A stretch of 64,000 bases of DNA, taken from assembly GCA_000433315.1 (NCBI GenBank), contig FR893375.1, forward strand, positions 1 to 64,000, read 5' to 3'. The notes under the pieces were generated by a model. It did not search any database and had not been told where the DNA came from. It was given only the letters and a program-made list of their open reading frames with translations. This DNA comes from Firmicutes bacterium CAG:345 (GTDB taxonomy: Bacteria > Bacillota_I > Bacilli_A > RFN20 > CAG-288). Every line of letters starts with the position of its first letter. Position 1 is the stretch's first letter. This document shows, piece after piece, positions 1-6,794 of this stretch. The translations under genes and the position numbers were made by a program.

Positions 1-123
1 TGCTTAATTTTTGGTGAAGTAGCCTTTTTTTCTTTGCGCGTTTTAAAAGCAAGTAATTTATCAAAAGCACGAACTAGCAATAAAAAGCACGAACTGACTA
101 TCAAAAGCACGAATATACTTTAA
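1..123 (+). CDS. 3' tail of a gene cut by the window edge
   Basis: Frame 1 is open from the first base to a TAA at 121-123 (40 codons) and a strong terminator follows 13 bases later, so this is probably the end of a gene that starts outside the window. The peptide begins CLIFGEVAFFSLRVLKAS and ends in a basic tail encoded by the 20-bp repeats at 63-113. I do not recognise the family. An open frame of this length could arise by chance in AT-rich DNA, so the call rests mainly on the terminator. Confidence 0.35.
   Translation, partial: CLIFGEVAFFSLRVLKASNLSKARTSNKKHELTIKSTNIL
63..113. repeat. three direct repeats with 20-bp period
   Basis: The 11-mer AAAAGCACGAA occurs exactly at 63-73, 83-93 and 103-113. 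Flanking bases are partly shared (CT after the first two copies). The spacing of 20 bp is iteron-like, but the array also lies inside an open frame that ends at 123. No function can be assigned. Confidence 0.75.
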
Positions 124-135
124 CCCTTATTTTTT

Positions 136-168
136 GGCCATCGGCAGTGATGCTGGTGGTCTTTTTTT
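136..168 (+). terminator. Rho-independent terminator
   Basis: The arms GGCCATCGGC (136-145) and GCTGGTGGTC (152-161) form a 10-bp stem with G-U pairs around the loop AGTGAT, followed directly by seven T. It is one of the most GC-rich stretches nearby and fits the end of the gene closing at 123. Confidence 0.85.
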
Positions 169-342
169 ATGCCCTGAAATATTTTTCAATTTATCTATCC
201 TCATAATAAAAGATTTGAATTCCAACTGTTTTTCCATTGGCGGAACAGGCATTAACTCGTTTTTAATCATGGGTACAGTTAATTAAAAAAAGCTTAAACA
301 AATCATGTTTTTATGATAAGATTTATTTGGAAGTTATTTTTT

Positions 343-776
343 ATGCTTAAAAATTTAAGATTGTTCTTAGCACATTGTGTTTAGGTTTGTTAGTGGGTTG
401 TTCTTCAACTGTTTCTTGGGAAAATAACATTAATAAAGATATCATACTTCTAAAAAATAATGGTTTTCATGCATATATTTCAAATTCTAAAGAAGATTTG
501 CAAGAATTTAATGAAGGTATTAATAAAGAAATTAAACAAGAAGGTTATAATTTTACAGTTAAGTTTGTAAATGTATATAGTATGACAGAAACACCAGACC
601 TTACTTCAGGTTACTATATTACCTTTGAGGAATTAAGCACTAAAGAAGAGGCAAAGAACTACTTCACTTTTTTAAATAGAGAAAATAGAATGTATAAGAT
701 TTATATTTCAGGAACAATCGTTATATATACTACATCTGTAAAAGCAACGGAACTTTTAAACTATAAATTCAAATAG
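343..776 (+). pseudogene. small lipoprotein gene with poly-A frameshift
   Basis: The body (375-776) encodes about 133 residues led by a lipoprotein signal ending LLVGCSS, with the cysteine of the lipobox well placed. No good in-frame start exists: the natural start ATG at 343 reads MLKN and hits a stop after 13 codons. Adding one A to the A5 run at 349-353 would give a normal signal peptide beginning MLKKFKIVLSTLCLGLLVGC. So the gene is out of frame by one base. The mature part is charged and AT-rich; I do not recognise its family. It could be a real mutation, a sequencing error, or a tract decoded by slippage. Confidence 0.6.
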
Positions 777-1180
777 CCCCCCGAATAACAATAAAACTTA
801 TCTGAATAGTACCGCATACCCCGACCTCAAAAATGTGTGAGCCAGAATTTTTAAAAAACTAGATTTTAGAAAATACAATACTAAATCAAGGAGCAGAAAT
901 GCTCTTTTTTTTGATTTGAAGGAGAGAATATGAAGAAAATATTATTTTATTTATTAACGTTCACTTACTGTTTATTACAAACATTAATTGGCGGATTCGT
1001 TTATTTATTCAATTATGGATGTTTCAATCTCATCAAGTTCACGCCATAGTGCAGCATATGAATTTTTAATAGGGTGCAATTGTATCTAATAAAGCAATAA
1101 AAGAACCCCACAAAACTAACAATAATGGTTTTAATAAATTTGCTGAATGGTATTACAAATGTGGAATGTTGCAATTTTTA
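777..1180 (+). pseudogene. decayed gene remnants, including a 39-codon ORF at 930-1049
   Basis: A short ORF at 930-1049 has a good ribosome binding site (GGAGAG) and encodes a hydrophobic N-terminus starting MKKILFYLLTFTYCLLQ, typical of a membrane protein. It stops at codon 40. Beyond it, other frames contain protein-like pieces (for example a stretch reading EWYYKCGML near 1150), so this looks like the frameshifted start of a larger membrane-protein gene. A hairpin with a T run lies just upstream at 883-919. The family is not identified. Confidence 0.4.
883..919 (+). terminator. terminator-like hairpin
   Basis: GAGCA (891-895), loop GAAA, TGCTC (900-904), then eight T. The outer bases AAATCAA and TTGATTT can extend the stem. 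It ends whatever is transcribed from the lipoprotein region. Confidence 0.6.
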
Positions 1181-1230
1181 AGTGTCAACATAAAATTGCA
1201 GCTTTATGTTGGCGCTCGCACTATTTTTTT
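1181..1230 (+). terminator. terminator-like hairpin with bulge
   Basis: AGTG plus TCAACATAAA (1181-1194) pairs with TTTATGTTGG and CACT (ending 1222), with one bulge on the 3' side, and is followed by a run of seven T. It separates the decayed region from the acetyltransferase. Confidence 0.5.
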
Positions 1231-1251
1231 AAATTTTTAAACCAAAAAAAA

Positions 1252-1279
1252 TTTGTTTTTTCCAAAATTGATTTATAAT
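1252..1279 (+). promoter_or_regulatory. promoter, leaderless type
   Basis: A perfect -10 box TATAAT lies at 1274-1279 with a weak -35 (TTTGTT) 16 bp upstream. Only six bases (TTCTTT) separate the -10 from the ATG at 1286, so transcription would begin at or next to the start codon. No Shine-Dalgarno sequence is present. Confidence 0.6.
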
Positions 1280-1285
1280 TTCTTT

Positions 1286-1813
1286 ATGAATACAACGCCA
1301 GAAACTAAAAGATTACTTCTTCGTCCTTTAAAACAAAGTGACGCAATAGATATATTTGAAAATTGGGCAAGCGATGAAGATTTTCCTAAATATATGACTT
1401 GGAGCGCTCATAAAAATATTGAAGAAACTAAAAAAATAGTAGATATGTGGATTAAAGAATATGAAGATCCAAAAGCCATAAGGTTTATGATAGTTTTAAA
1501 ATCAACTAATGAAGTTATTGGTCAAATAGATGTAGTAAAAATTGTTGATGATATTCCAGAAATTGGCTATTTAATAATGAAAAAATATTGGAATAATGGA
1601 TATATGAGCGAAGCTTGTAATTGTGTAATAAACTATATATTTACTCTTGGATATAAAAATATAATTATTGAAGCAATGAAAGAAAACATTGCTTCAAATA
1701 AAGTTATTATGAAATGTGGTGGAAAATTTATTGGTTCTAAAATACAATTTTATGAAGCAAAAAACTTAAATGCCGAAGTTAATCAATATTTAATAACTTC
1801 TTCTAGGAGTTAA
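1286..1813 (+). CDS. GNAT family N-acetyltransferase (RimJ/RimL type)
   Basis: The protein is 175 residues from the ATG at 1286 and begins MNTTPETKRLLLRPLKQSD, the usual opening of RimJ/RimL-type acetyltransferases (LLLRPL). A central YWNNGYMSEA matches the acetyl-CoA loop (classically RGxG/A, here changed to NNGYMSEA), and ENIASNKVIMKCGGKF matches the C-terminal ENxxSxxxxxKxGF motif. Such enzymes acetylate ribosomal-protein N-termini, other proteins or small molecules; the substrate cannot be read here. The gene stands alone between decayed DNA and a tRNA-like sequence. The start was chosen because it follows a perfect -10 box by six bases. Confidence 0.85.
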   Translation: MNTTPETKRLLLRPLKQSDAIDIFENWASDEDFPKYMTWSAHKNIEETKKIVDMWIKEYEDPKAIRFMIVLKSTNEVIGQIDVVKIVDDIPEIGYLIMKKYWNNGYMSEACNCVINYIFTLGYKNIIIEAMKENIASNKVIMKCGGKFIGSKIQFYEAKNLNAEVNQYLITSSRS

Positions 1814-1864
1814 TTATTAACATTCTATCTATTTTAAAACTTAACTTTACTATAATTATGCCAT

Positions 1865-1941
1865 GCCCTGTTGGAGAAGCGGCTTAACTCATATCCCTCT
1901 CAATGATACATTCATGGGTTCGAATCCCGTATGGGTCACCA
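1865..1941 (+). tRNA. tRNA-Glu (CUC), imperfect cloverleaf
   Basis: A tRNA-Glu-like cloverleaf ends in an encoded CCA at 1939-1941. The T arm is good (ATGGG TTCGAAT CCCGT), the D stem is GAG/CTC, and the anticodon loop CTCTCAA (1897-1903) gives anticodon CUC. The acceptor stem has a C-T mismatch at pair 2-71 plus two G-U pairs, and the anticodon stem has a C-T mismatch next to the loop. The tRNA-Glu identity comes from similarity to the Bacillus tRNA-Glu layout. It may be functional or a decaying copy in an accessory region. Confidence 0.55.
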
Positions 1942-2201
1942 TATAGAAAGCATAGGTTTGATACAAAAAAATAATGTATCAAGCCTTTTTTTATGCCTAA
2001 AATAGCATTATTTACGAGATTTTAGTTTATTTTTAGGATATTTGGACTGATATTAAAAATTCTCCCATCATTTCTTAAGCCTTATTTTCTTTTTATAATT
2101 ATAATCAACTAGGCAATGAAAAAGTATCAGCAAGAAACCGAAAACTAAAAGGCTATACATCTTGATAATTATAAAATTCAATATATGTGGTATTTTTTAA
2201 A
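1942..2201. other. intergenic DNA without recognisable gene
   Basis: This stretch follows the tRNA-like sequence. It holds short AT-rich open frames only. A weak inverted match (ATACAAAAAAATAATGTAT around 1960-1978, then AAGCCTTTTTTT) may act as a terminator for the tRNA. I see no gene. Confidence 0.5.
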
Positions 2202-2398
2202 AATGTCAGTGTAAATCTTAATGCAATAGAAAGAAAAATTATAGAGTTAATTTTAAATGACCATGCTTTAACAGCAGAAAAACATCAATTAAAATTAATA
2301 AAACAAAAAGAACTACTAAAAGATATTTGAAAGCATTACAAGAAAAAAATATCTCGAAAGAAAATGGTCAGATAAAAATAGTTATTGAAAAATTATAA
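2202..2398 (+). pseudogene. remnant of a C-terminal winged-helix of an ATP-binding (AlbA_2-type) regulator
   Basis: Two overlapping frames rebuild one protein end. The first (2202-2330) reads VNLNAIERKIIELILNDHAL and continues to TAEK. The second (2309-2398) reads RTTKRYLKALQEKNIS and ends IKIVIEKL. Together they match the winged-helix tail of AlbA_2 or RecG-like regulators, where a segment NALERKIIELI is followed by a helix such as ERTxKRYLKxLQEKNIIxR. No start codon, no ATP-binding part and at least one frameshift remain, so it is a fragment. Confidence 0.6.
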
Positions 2399-2560
2399 AG
2401 TAACATTTTTTAATTTTATAAAATAAATGTTGTTGTGTTATGCAAAATGAAAGAAAGATTACGTAAATTGGTAGAAACATTACACAAAAATAAGCATTAC
2501 GCACTTTATATCAAAATTTTCTAAAGGCAAGCTCAAACCCTTATAAAAAATAATTTCAAG
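2399..2560. other. decayed intergenic DNA
   Basis: Short open frames only (for example one starting MKERLRKLVETLHKNK near 2448), with no ribosome binding site. It probably belongs to the same decayed element as the winged-helix remnant. Confidence 0.4.
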
Positions 2561-2589
2561 TTGATTTGTAATCTACAAAATTGTATAAT
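2561..2589 (+). promoter_or_regulatory. sigma-A promoter of the RhuM-Fic operon
   Basis: TTGATT at 2561-2566, a 17-bp spacer, and a perfect TATAAT at 2584-2589. The start codons at 2601 and 2607 lie only 11 and 17 bases beyond, so the leader is at most about ten bases. Confidence 0.75.
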
Positions 2590-2606
2590 GTTTTTGGGTA
2601 ATGTTT

Positions 2607-3566
2607 ATGGAAAATTTTAAAATAGTAAGATTTGTAGACAATAGTTTCGAAATTGATGTTAGAGCAGATATTAATAATGAAACTGTTTGGCTCTCACAAG
2701 ATGAAATGGCATCATTATTCAATGTTGATCGCACAAGAATTGTTAGACATATTAATAACATTTATAAAGACAAAGAATTAGATATTAATTCAACATGTGC
2801 GGAAAACGCACATGTTCAAATTGAGGGAAATAGAAAAGTTAATCGTACCATAAAAATTTATAATCTTGACATGATTATTTCTGTAGGATATAGAGTAAAA
2901 TCTCAAAGAGGTATTATTTTTAGAAAATGGGCAAACAAAATTCTAAAAGAATACTTAATACAAGGTTATTCCATTAATAAAAAAAGAATAGAAGTGCTTA
3001 ATAAAACAATTGAAGTACAAAATAAGATGCTTGCATCATCATTAAATATCGATCAAGAAACATTAGTTAATGTTATAGAAAAATATACTAAAGCTTTAGA
3101 TTTATTAGATAATTATGATCATCAATGTCTAATAAAACCAAAAGGAAAAGAAACAATATATGAATTAACATATTCTGATTGTAGAGCAATTATCGATTCA
3201 ATGAAGTTTAAAAACACATCTTCTGTATTCGGCGTTGAAAAAGAAAATGGAAAATTAGAAGGAATTCTAGCCGCCGTTTATCAAAATATTTTCGGTCAAG
3301 AAGTTTATCCTTCATTAGAAGAAAAAGCAGCACATTTATTATATTTTTTAGTAAAAGATCATCCTTTTGCGGATGGATGTAAAAGAATTGCTGCAACATT
3401 ATTTTTGGAATTTTTAAATAGAAATCACGCATTAATTAAAAATGGCAAAATAATAATATCAAACGATACATTAGTTGCAATTACCATTTTAACTGCTGAA
3501 TCAAATCCGGAAGAAAAAGAAGTTATAATTAAACTTATAATGAATTTTTTAAGTAAAGGAATTTAG
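2607..3566 (+). CDS. RhuM-Fic/Doc fusion protein
   Basis: The protein has about 319 residues. The first 125 match the RhuM (virulence protein, KilA/Bro-N-like) domain, with VWLSQDEMASLFNVDRTRIV and a conserved NLDMIISVGYRVKSQRG. A helical linker follows, then a Fic/Doc domain. Fic/Doc enzymes transfer AMP or phosphate to protein targets such as elongation factor Tu or gyrase. The catalytic loop reads HPFADGCKR at about residues 252-260: histidine, phenylalanine and the basic end are kept, but the usual Asn of the GNKR part is Cys. The gene has its own promoter and is followed after one base by the HTH-flavoprotein, so they form an operon. The ATG at 2607 has GGG eight bases upstream; 2601 is an alternative start. 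Confidence 0.85.
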   Translation: MENFKIVRFVDNSFEIDVRADINNETVWLSQDEMASLFNVDRTRIVRHINNIYKDKELDINSTCAENAHVQIEGNRKVNRTIKIYNLDMIISVGYRVKSQRGIIFRKWANKILKEYLIQGYSINKKRIEVLNKTIEVQNKMLASSLNIDQETLVNVIEKYTKALDLLDNYDHQCLIKPKGKETIYELTYSDCRAIIDSMKFKNTSSVFGVEKENGKLEGILAAVYQNIFGQEVYPSLEEKAAHLLYFLVKDHPFADGCKRIAATLFLEFLNRNHALIKNGKIIISNDTLVAITILTAESNPEEKEVIIKLIMNFLSKGI

Positions 3567-3567
3567 A

Positions 3568-4326
3568 ATGAAAAAAACAATTGGGGATAAAATAAAAGAA
3601 TTACGAATATCACTTGGACTTTCACAAGAAGAATTTGGAAAAAAGTTAGGCTATACCTCTAGATCATCTATTAATAAAATTGAAAAAGGAATTAACGATA
3701 TTAGTTATGATAAGCTGATTTTATTAATTAAAGAATACAAAATTAATATAAAAGGATTTTTAGAAGAAGAGTGCGATCAAATTTCTAATTCAATTTCAAA
3801 AAATAATAATATTTATATTTCTTTTAGTGGAAGAAATAATGGCAATTGTTTTGATATAGCCTCTCATTTAATGAAGAAAAACGATAAATATATAGCATTT
3901 AAAGATATATCTTATAATCCTTGTTCAAATTGTGAATATCAGTGTTTTAAAGGAATATGTAAATATCGAAATGATGATATATATAAGCTTATACAGTCAT
4001 CACTTACATATAAAAATTTAGTTTTATTAGTACCAATGTACTGCTCTAACCCCTCCTCTTTATATTTTACTTTTTTAGAAAGAATGCAAGATTATTTTAA
4101 TAACAACAGCGATAAATGGAATATCTTTATTAAAAAATTAAAAATAATTGCGATATTTGGTAGTGAAAAAGAAACGCCTTTATTCATACCAACTTTGTTG
4201 CAATTAGTTGATGGAAATAACAACCAGATTCTAAAAATAGAAAGACATAAATATAATCTTAAAATAAACGATAAAGTGATAGAAAATAATGAATTATTAA
4301 ATAAAATAGATTCTTTTATTATTTAA
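3568..4326 (+). CDS. XRE-type HTH fused to a flavodoxin-like FMN reductase domain
   Basis: The protein is 252 residues. Residues 1-68 are an XRE helix-turn-helix (IGDKIKELRISLGLSQEEFG, then a second helix reading SRSSINKIEKG). From about residue 86 comes a flavodoxin-like fold of the NADPH-dependent FMN reductase/iron-sulfur flavoprotein type: the phosphate loop FSGRNNGNC resembles the family's GSxRxxGN(T/S), followed by CSNCEYQCFKGICKY (four cysteines) and a strand-loop VLLVPMY equivalent to the family's SPVY. This suggests a DNA-binding protein that senses redox state through flavin or a metal site; that role is inference. AAAGGA lies eight bases upstream of the ATG. It is translated with the RhuM-Fic gene. 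Confidence 0.8.
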   Translation: MKKTIGDKIKELRISLGLSQEEFGKKLGYTSRSSINKIEKGINDISYDKLILLIKEYKINIKGFLEEECDQISNSISKNNNIYISFSGRNNGNCFDIASHLMKKNDKYIAFKDISYNPCSNCEYQCFKGICKYRNDDIYKLIQSSLTYKNLVLLVPMYCSNPSSLYFTFLERMQDYFNNNSDKWNIFIKKLKIIAIFGSEKETPLFIPTLLQLVDGNNNQILKIERHKYNLKINDKVIENNELLNKIDSFII

Positions 4327-4374
4327 AAATTTTATATAATATCTTTACAAATCTAAATAAAAAAGGAAATAATT

Positions 4375-4725
4375 ATGACAAAACAAGAAATTCAAAATAA
4401 AAGAGAATATATTTATGCTAGCATTAGAAAACAAATAAAATAAATGCATAGCATTTTAAAAGCTTTTGGCGAAATACCAGAAATTGCTAATAATGGTGAT
4501 GCTAATATTCTTATCAATGAAATACTTATGAGAATTGGTTCTTCGGAAAGAGATATTCTTGTATTTAAATGGAAAACAGACGACTATATCGAAAGATACG
4601 ATGAAAAACAATATCTCAACTATGTTCAAGGTAAAATACATTTTTATATTGACAGATATGATTTTTATGCTTTCAACGCTTCTTTGCGTCATAGAGATTA
4701 TGAATATAAACCTATGGAAAAATAA
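4375..4725 (+). pseudogene. small gene of unknown function interrupted by an in-frame TAA
   Basis: An ATG at 4375 with AAAGGA upstream opens a frame that reads MTKQEIQNKREYIYASIRKQ, then meets TAA at 4441-4443. The same frame continues immediately with ATG at 4444 and runs to 4725 (93 residues, starting MHSILKAFGEIPEIANN). The second part has no ribosome binding site of its own except the first ORF. The simplest reading is one gene of about 115 codons with a nonsense mutation; two coupled small genes is the alternative. The family is not recognised. Confidence 0.55.
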
Positions 4726-4764
4726 ATTCATTTTATAATCAATTCTAAAAATACATTTTTATTT

Positions 4765-4794
4765 TTTTCAATTATTTATAAATATGTATATAAT
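4765..4794 (+). promoter_or_regulatory. possible promoter upstream of tcdA
   Basis: A perfect TATAAT lies at 4789-4794 with a weak -35-like T-rich hexamer about 18 bp upstream. It precedes the hairpin at 4814-4846, so the hairpin would be in the leader. A second TATAAT at 4855-4860 could be another start site downstream of the hairpin. Confidence 0.4.
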
Positions 4795-4813
4795 TATGTA
4801 AGATTAAATATCG

Positions 4814-4846
4814 TTGGAAATAAAACTATGTTTATTTCCAAATTTT
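4814..4846 (+). terminator. terminator or attenuator before tcdA
   Basis: TTGGAAATAAA (4814-4824) pairs perfectly with TTTATTTCCAA (4831-4841) around ACTATG and is followed by ATTTTT. It can end the transcript of the broken upstream gene, or act as an attenuator if the promoter at 4789 drives tcdA. Confidence 0.6.
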
Positions 4847-4917
4847 TAGGTGCTTATAATACCTAATTAAACTAGAAAAATGTTTATAAGAATGCTAAAT
4901 TTATATGGAGGAAAAAT

Positions 4918-5694
4918 ATGCTTAATCAATTTTCAAGAACTCAACTAATATATGGAAAAGATGCAATGGATATTTTATCTAAAGCACATATAGCAATTTT
5001 TGGTATTGGTGGCGTAGGTGGATATGTCTGTGAAGCTTTAGTAAGAAGCGGAGTAAAACATTTTACTTTAATAGATGATGACAAAATTTGTTTAACTAAT
5101 TGCAACAGACAAATTATTGCTACGACTAAAACAGTTGGTCAATATAAAGTTGATGTAATGAAAGAAAGAATTCTAAGCATTAATCCATTTGCTAAAGTAG
5201 AAACTTTGAAATGTTTCTTTTTACCATCTAATCAAGATGAATTTGATTTTACCCAATATGACTATATTATTGATGCAATAGATACCGTTTCCGCTAAAAT
5301 CGCTATCATTTTAAAAGCGCAAGCTAATAACATTCCAATAATAAGTTCTATGGGAGCTGGCAATAAAGTTAATCCGATGGGATTTATGGTTAGCGATATT
5401 TATAAAACAGAGATGGATCCTTTAGCTAAAGTTATGCGTTATGAACTTAAAAAAAGAAGGGTTAAACATTTAAAAGTCGTTTATTCTAAAGAAAAGCCTT
5501 TACGTCCTTTAGAAGATCCTACAATCAGTTGCCGAACGCATTGCATTTGTCCAAAAGGAACAAGAAAATGTACCGAAAGAAGAGATATTCCAGGAAGCAA
5601 CGCTTTTGTACCAACTGCCTGTGGACTTTTAATTGCTTCAGAAGTTATCAAAGATTTGACTAAACCAGTCGCCAGGGAAGAATTAAAAAAATGA
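4918..5694 (+). CDS. tcdA: tRNA threonylcarbamoyladenosine dehydratase
   Basis: TcdA (CsdL/YgdL) is an E1-like, ATP-dependent enzyme that cyclises t6A37 of ANN-decoding tRNAs to ct6A. The 258-residue protein has the ThiF-type Rossmann loop FGIGGVGGYVCEALVRSG at about residues 28-45, the conserved DDDKICLTNCNRQ segment, and DAIDTVSAKI. A Cys-rich stretch (CRTHCICPKG) and a late PTACG motif match the family. GGAGG lies eight bases upstream of the ATG. Its stop overlaps the start of the cysteine desulfurase gene by four bases, so the two are translationally coupled. Confidence 0.9.
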   Translation: MLNQFSRTQLIYGKDAMDILSKAHIAIFGIGGVGGYVCEALVRSGVKHFTLIDDDKICLTNCNRQIIATTKTVGQYKVDVMKERILSINPFAKVETLKCFFLPSNQDEFDFTQYDYIIDAIDTVSAKIAIILKAQANNIPIISSMGAGNKVNPMGFMVSDIYKTEMDPLAKVMRYELKKRRVKHLKVVYSKEKPLRPLEDPTISCRTHCICPKGTRKCTERRDIPGSNAFVPTACGLLIASEVIKDLTKPVAREELKK

Positions 5695-6794
5695 TTTATT
5701 TAGACTATGCAGCAAATTATCCATGCAAAAAAGAAGTTTTAGCAGCTCTAACAGAAGTAGAATTAAACTATATTGGTAACTATAATTCAACTCATACAGC
5801 CGGATTAAAATCAAAAGAAAAATTTAATGAAATAAACACTTCCATAAAGAACATTTTAAATATCGATGATGAACATGAAGTAATTTATGTTTCTTCAGCA
5901 ACGGAAGCTAATAATTTAGCAATCAAAGGAATTTGTTCATCTTATTCCGGATTTGGAAAGAAAATTTTAGTAAGCGAGCTTGAACATAGTTCCATAAATG
6001 GAGCTTTAGGATTTCTTAAAGATAACGGTTATCAAGTTGAATTTATTAAAACCAATAACGATGGTAGTATTTCAATTGAATCATTAAAAGAAAAATTAAG
6101 CAGTGATGTAATTTTAGTTTGTGTGTGTTTAGTCGACGGAGAAACAGGATATATTCACGATTATAAAAAAATAAATGAAATAGTTAAAAATACCAATGCT
6201 CATTTACTTGTTGATGCAACACAAGGTGTTGGAAAATTTGACATTGATTTTAATGAATTAGATCTTGTAAGTTTCACTCCTCATAAATTTGGTGGAATAA
6301 CTGGAAGTGGGTGTTTAATCAAAAGAAAAAAAACAATTTTGACACCACTTATGCATGGAGGAGAGAGTTCATCAATTTATCGCAGTGGTTCAGTTCCTCT
6401 TGGAATCATTGCTTCAATTGAAAAAGCCTTGTATCTAGCATATCAACATATGGATAAAAATTATGAAAAAGTAAAATCGGTCAATGCATATTTACTAGAA
6501 CAAATAAAAAGCAATAAAAAAATAAAAATTAATTCTTTTGCTAATCCTTACATAGTTAATTTGTCAATCGATAATATTACTGGAAGAACTGCTGTTGATT
6601 ATTTAAATAGCAAAGGAATATGTGTAAGCCAAAAATCCGCATGTTCAATAAAAAACACTCCATCAAAAATTATTATGGCAATATATAAAGATAAGAAAAG
6701 AGCTATATCATCTTTTAGATTATCTCTATCAGAATTAGTTACATATGAAGAAATAGATTATTTAGTAGAAACATTAAAGGAGTTAGCAAAATGA
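5691..6794 (+). CDS. cysteine desulfurase (NifS/IscS-like)
   Basis: This 367-residue PLP enzyme takes sulfur from cysteine and passes it on as a persulfide. It starts MIYLDYAANYPC, typical of the class. The PLP lysine is K199 in SFTPHKFGG, and the persulfide cysteine is C318 in SQKSACS. The ATSATEANNLAIKG-type segment (here SSATEANNLAIKG) is present near residue 68. It lies between tcdA and a ttcA-like thiolase with four-base overlaps on both sides, which suggests a sulfur donor dedicated to tRNA thiolation. A role in Fe-S assembly is the alternative. Confidence 0.9.
   Translation: MIYLDYAANYPCKKEVLAALTEVELNYIGNYNSTHTAGLKSKEKFNEINTSIKNILNIDDEHEVIYVSSATEANNLAIKGICSSYSGFGKKILVSELEHSSINGALGFLKDNGYQVEFIKTNNDGSISIESLKEKLSSDVILVCVCLVDGETGYIHDYKKINEIVKNTNAHLLVDATQGVGKFDIDFNELDLVSFTPHKFGGITGSGCLIKRKKTILTPLMHGGESSSIYRSGSVPLGIIASIEKALYLAYQHMDKNYEKVKSVNAYLLEQIKSNKKIKINSFANPYIVNLSIDNITGRTAVDYLNSKGICVSQKSACSIKNTPSKIIMAIYKDKKRAISSFRLSLSELVTYEEIDYLVETLKELAK

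Noticed and set aside
63..113. CRISPR-like array
   Set aside because: Only three 11-bp repeats with 9-bp gaps, no cas genes and no leader. It does not fit a CRISPR array.
2573..2761. Minus-strand ORF overlapping the RhuM-Fic gene start
   Set aside because: It lies opposite a clear domain and has no ribosome site; it is a shadow of the real gene.
2607..4326. Classic toxin-antitoxin pair with the HTH protein as antitoxin
   Set aside because: The downstream protein is not a known Fic antitoxin (no inhibitory helix motif S/TxxxE/D-G seen near its start or in the RhuM linker). A regulatory link remains only a possibility.
1865..4740. Integrated element bounded by a tRNA attachment repeat
   Set aside because: I found no second copy of the tRNA 3' end near the right side of the accessory region and no integrase gene. 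The region is best called accessory, not a defined island.
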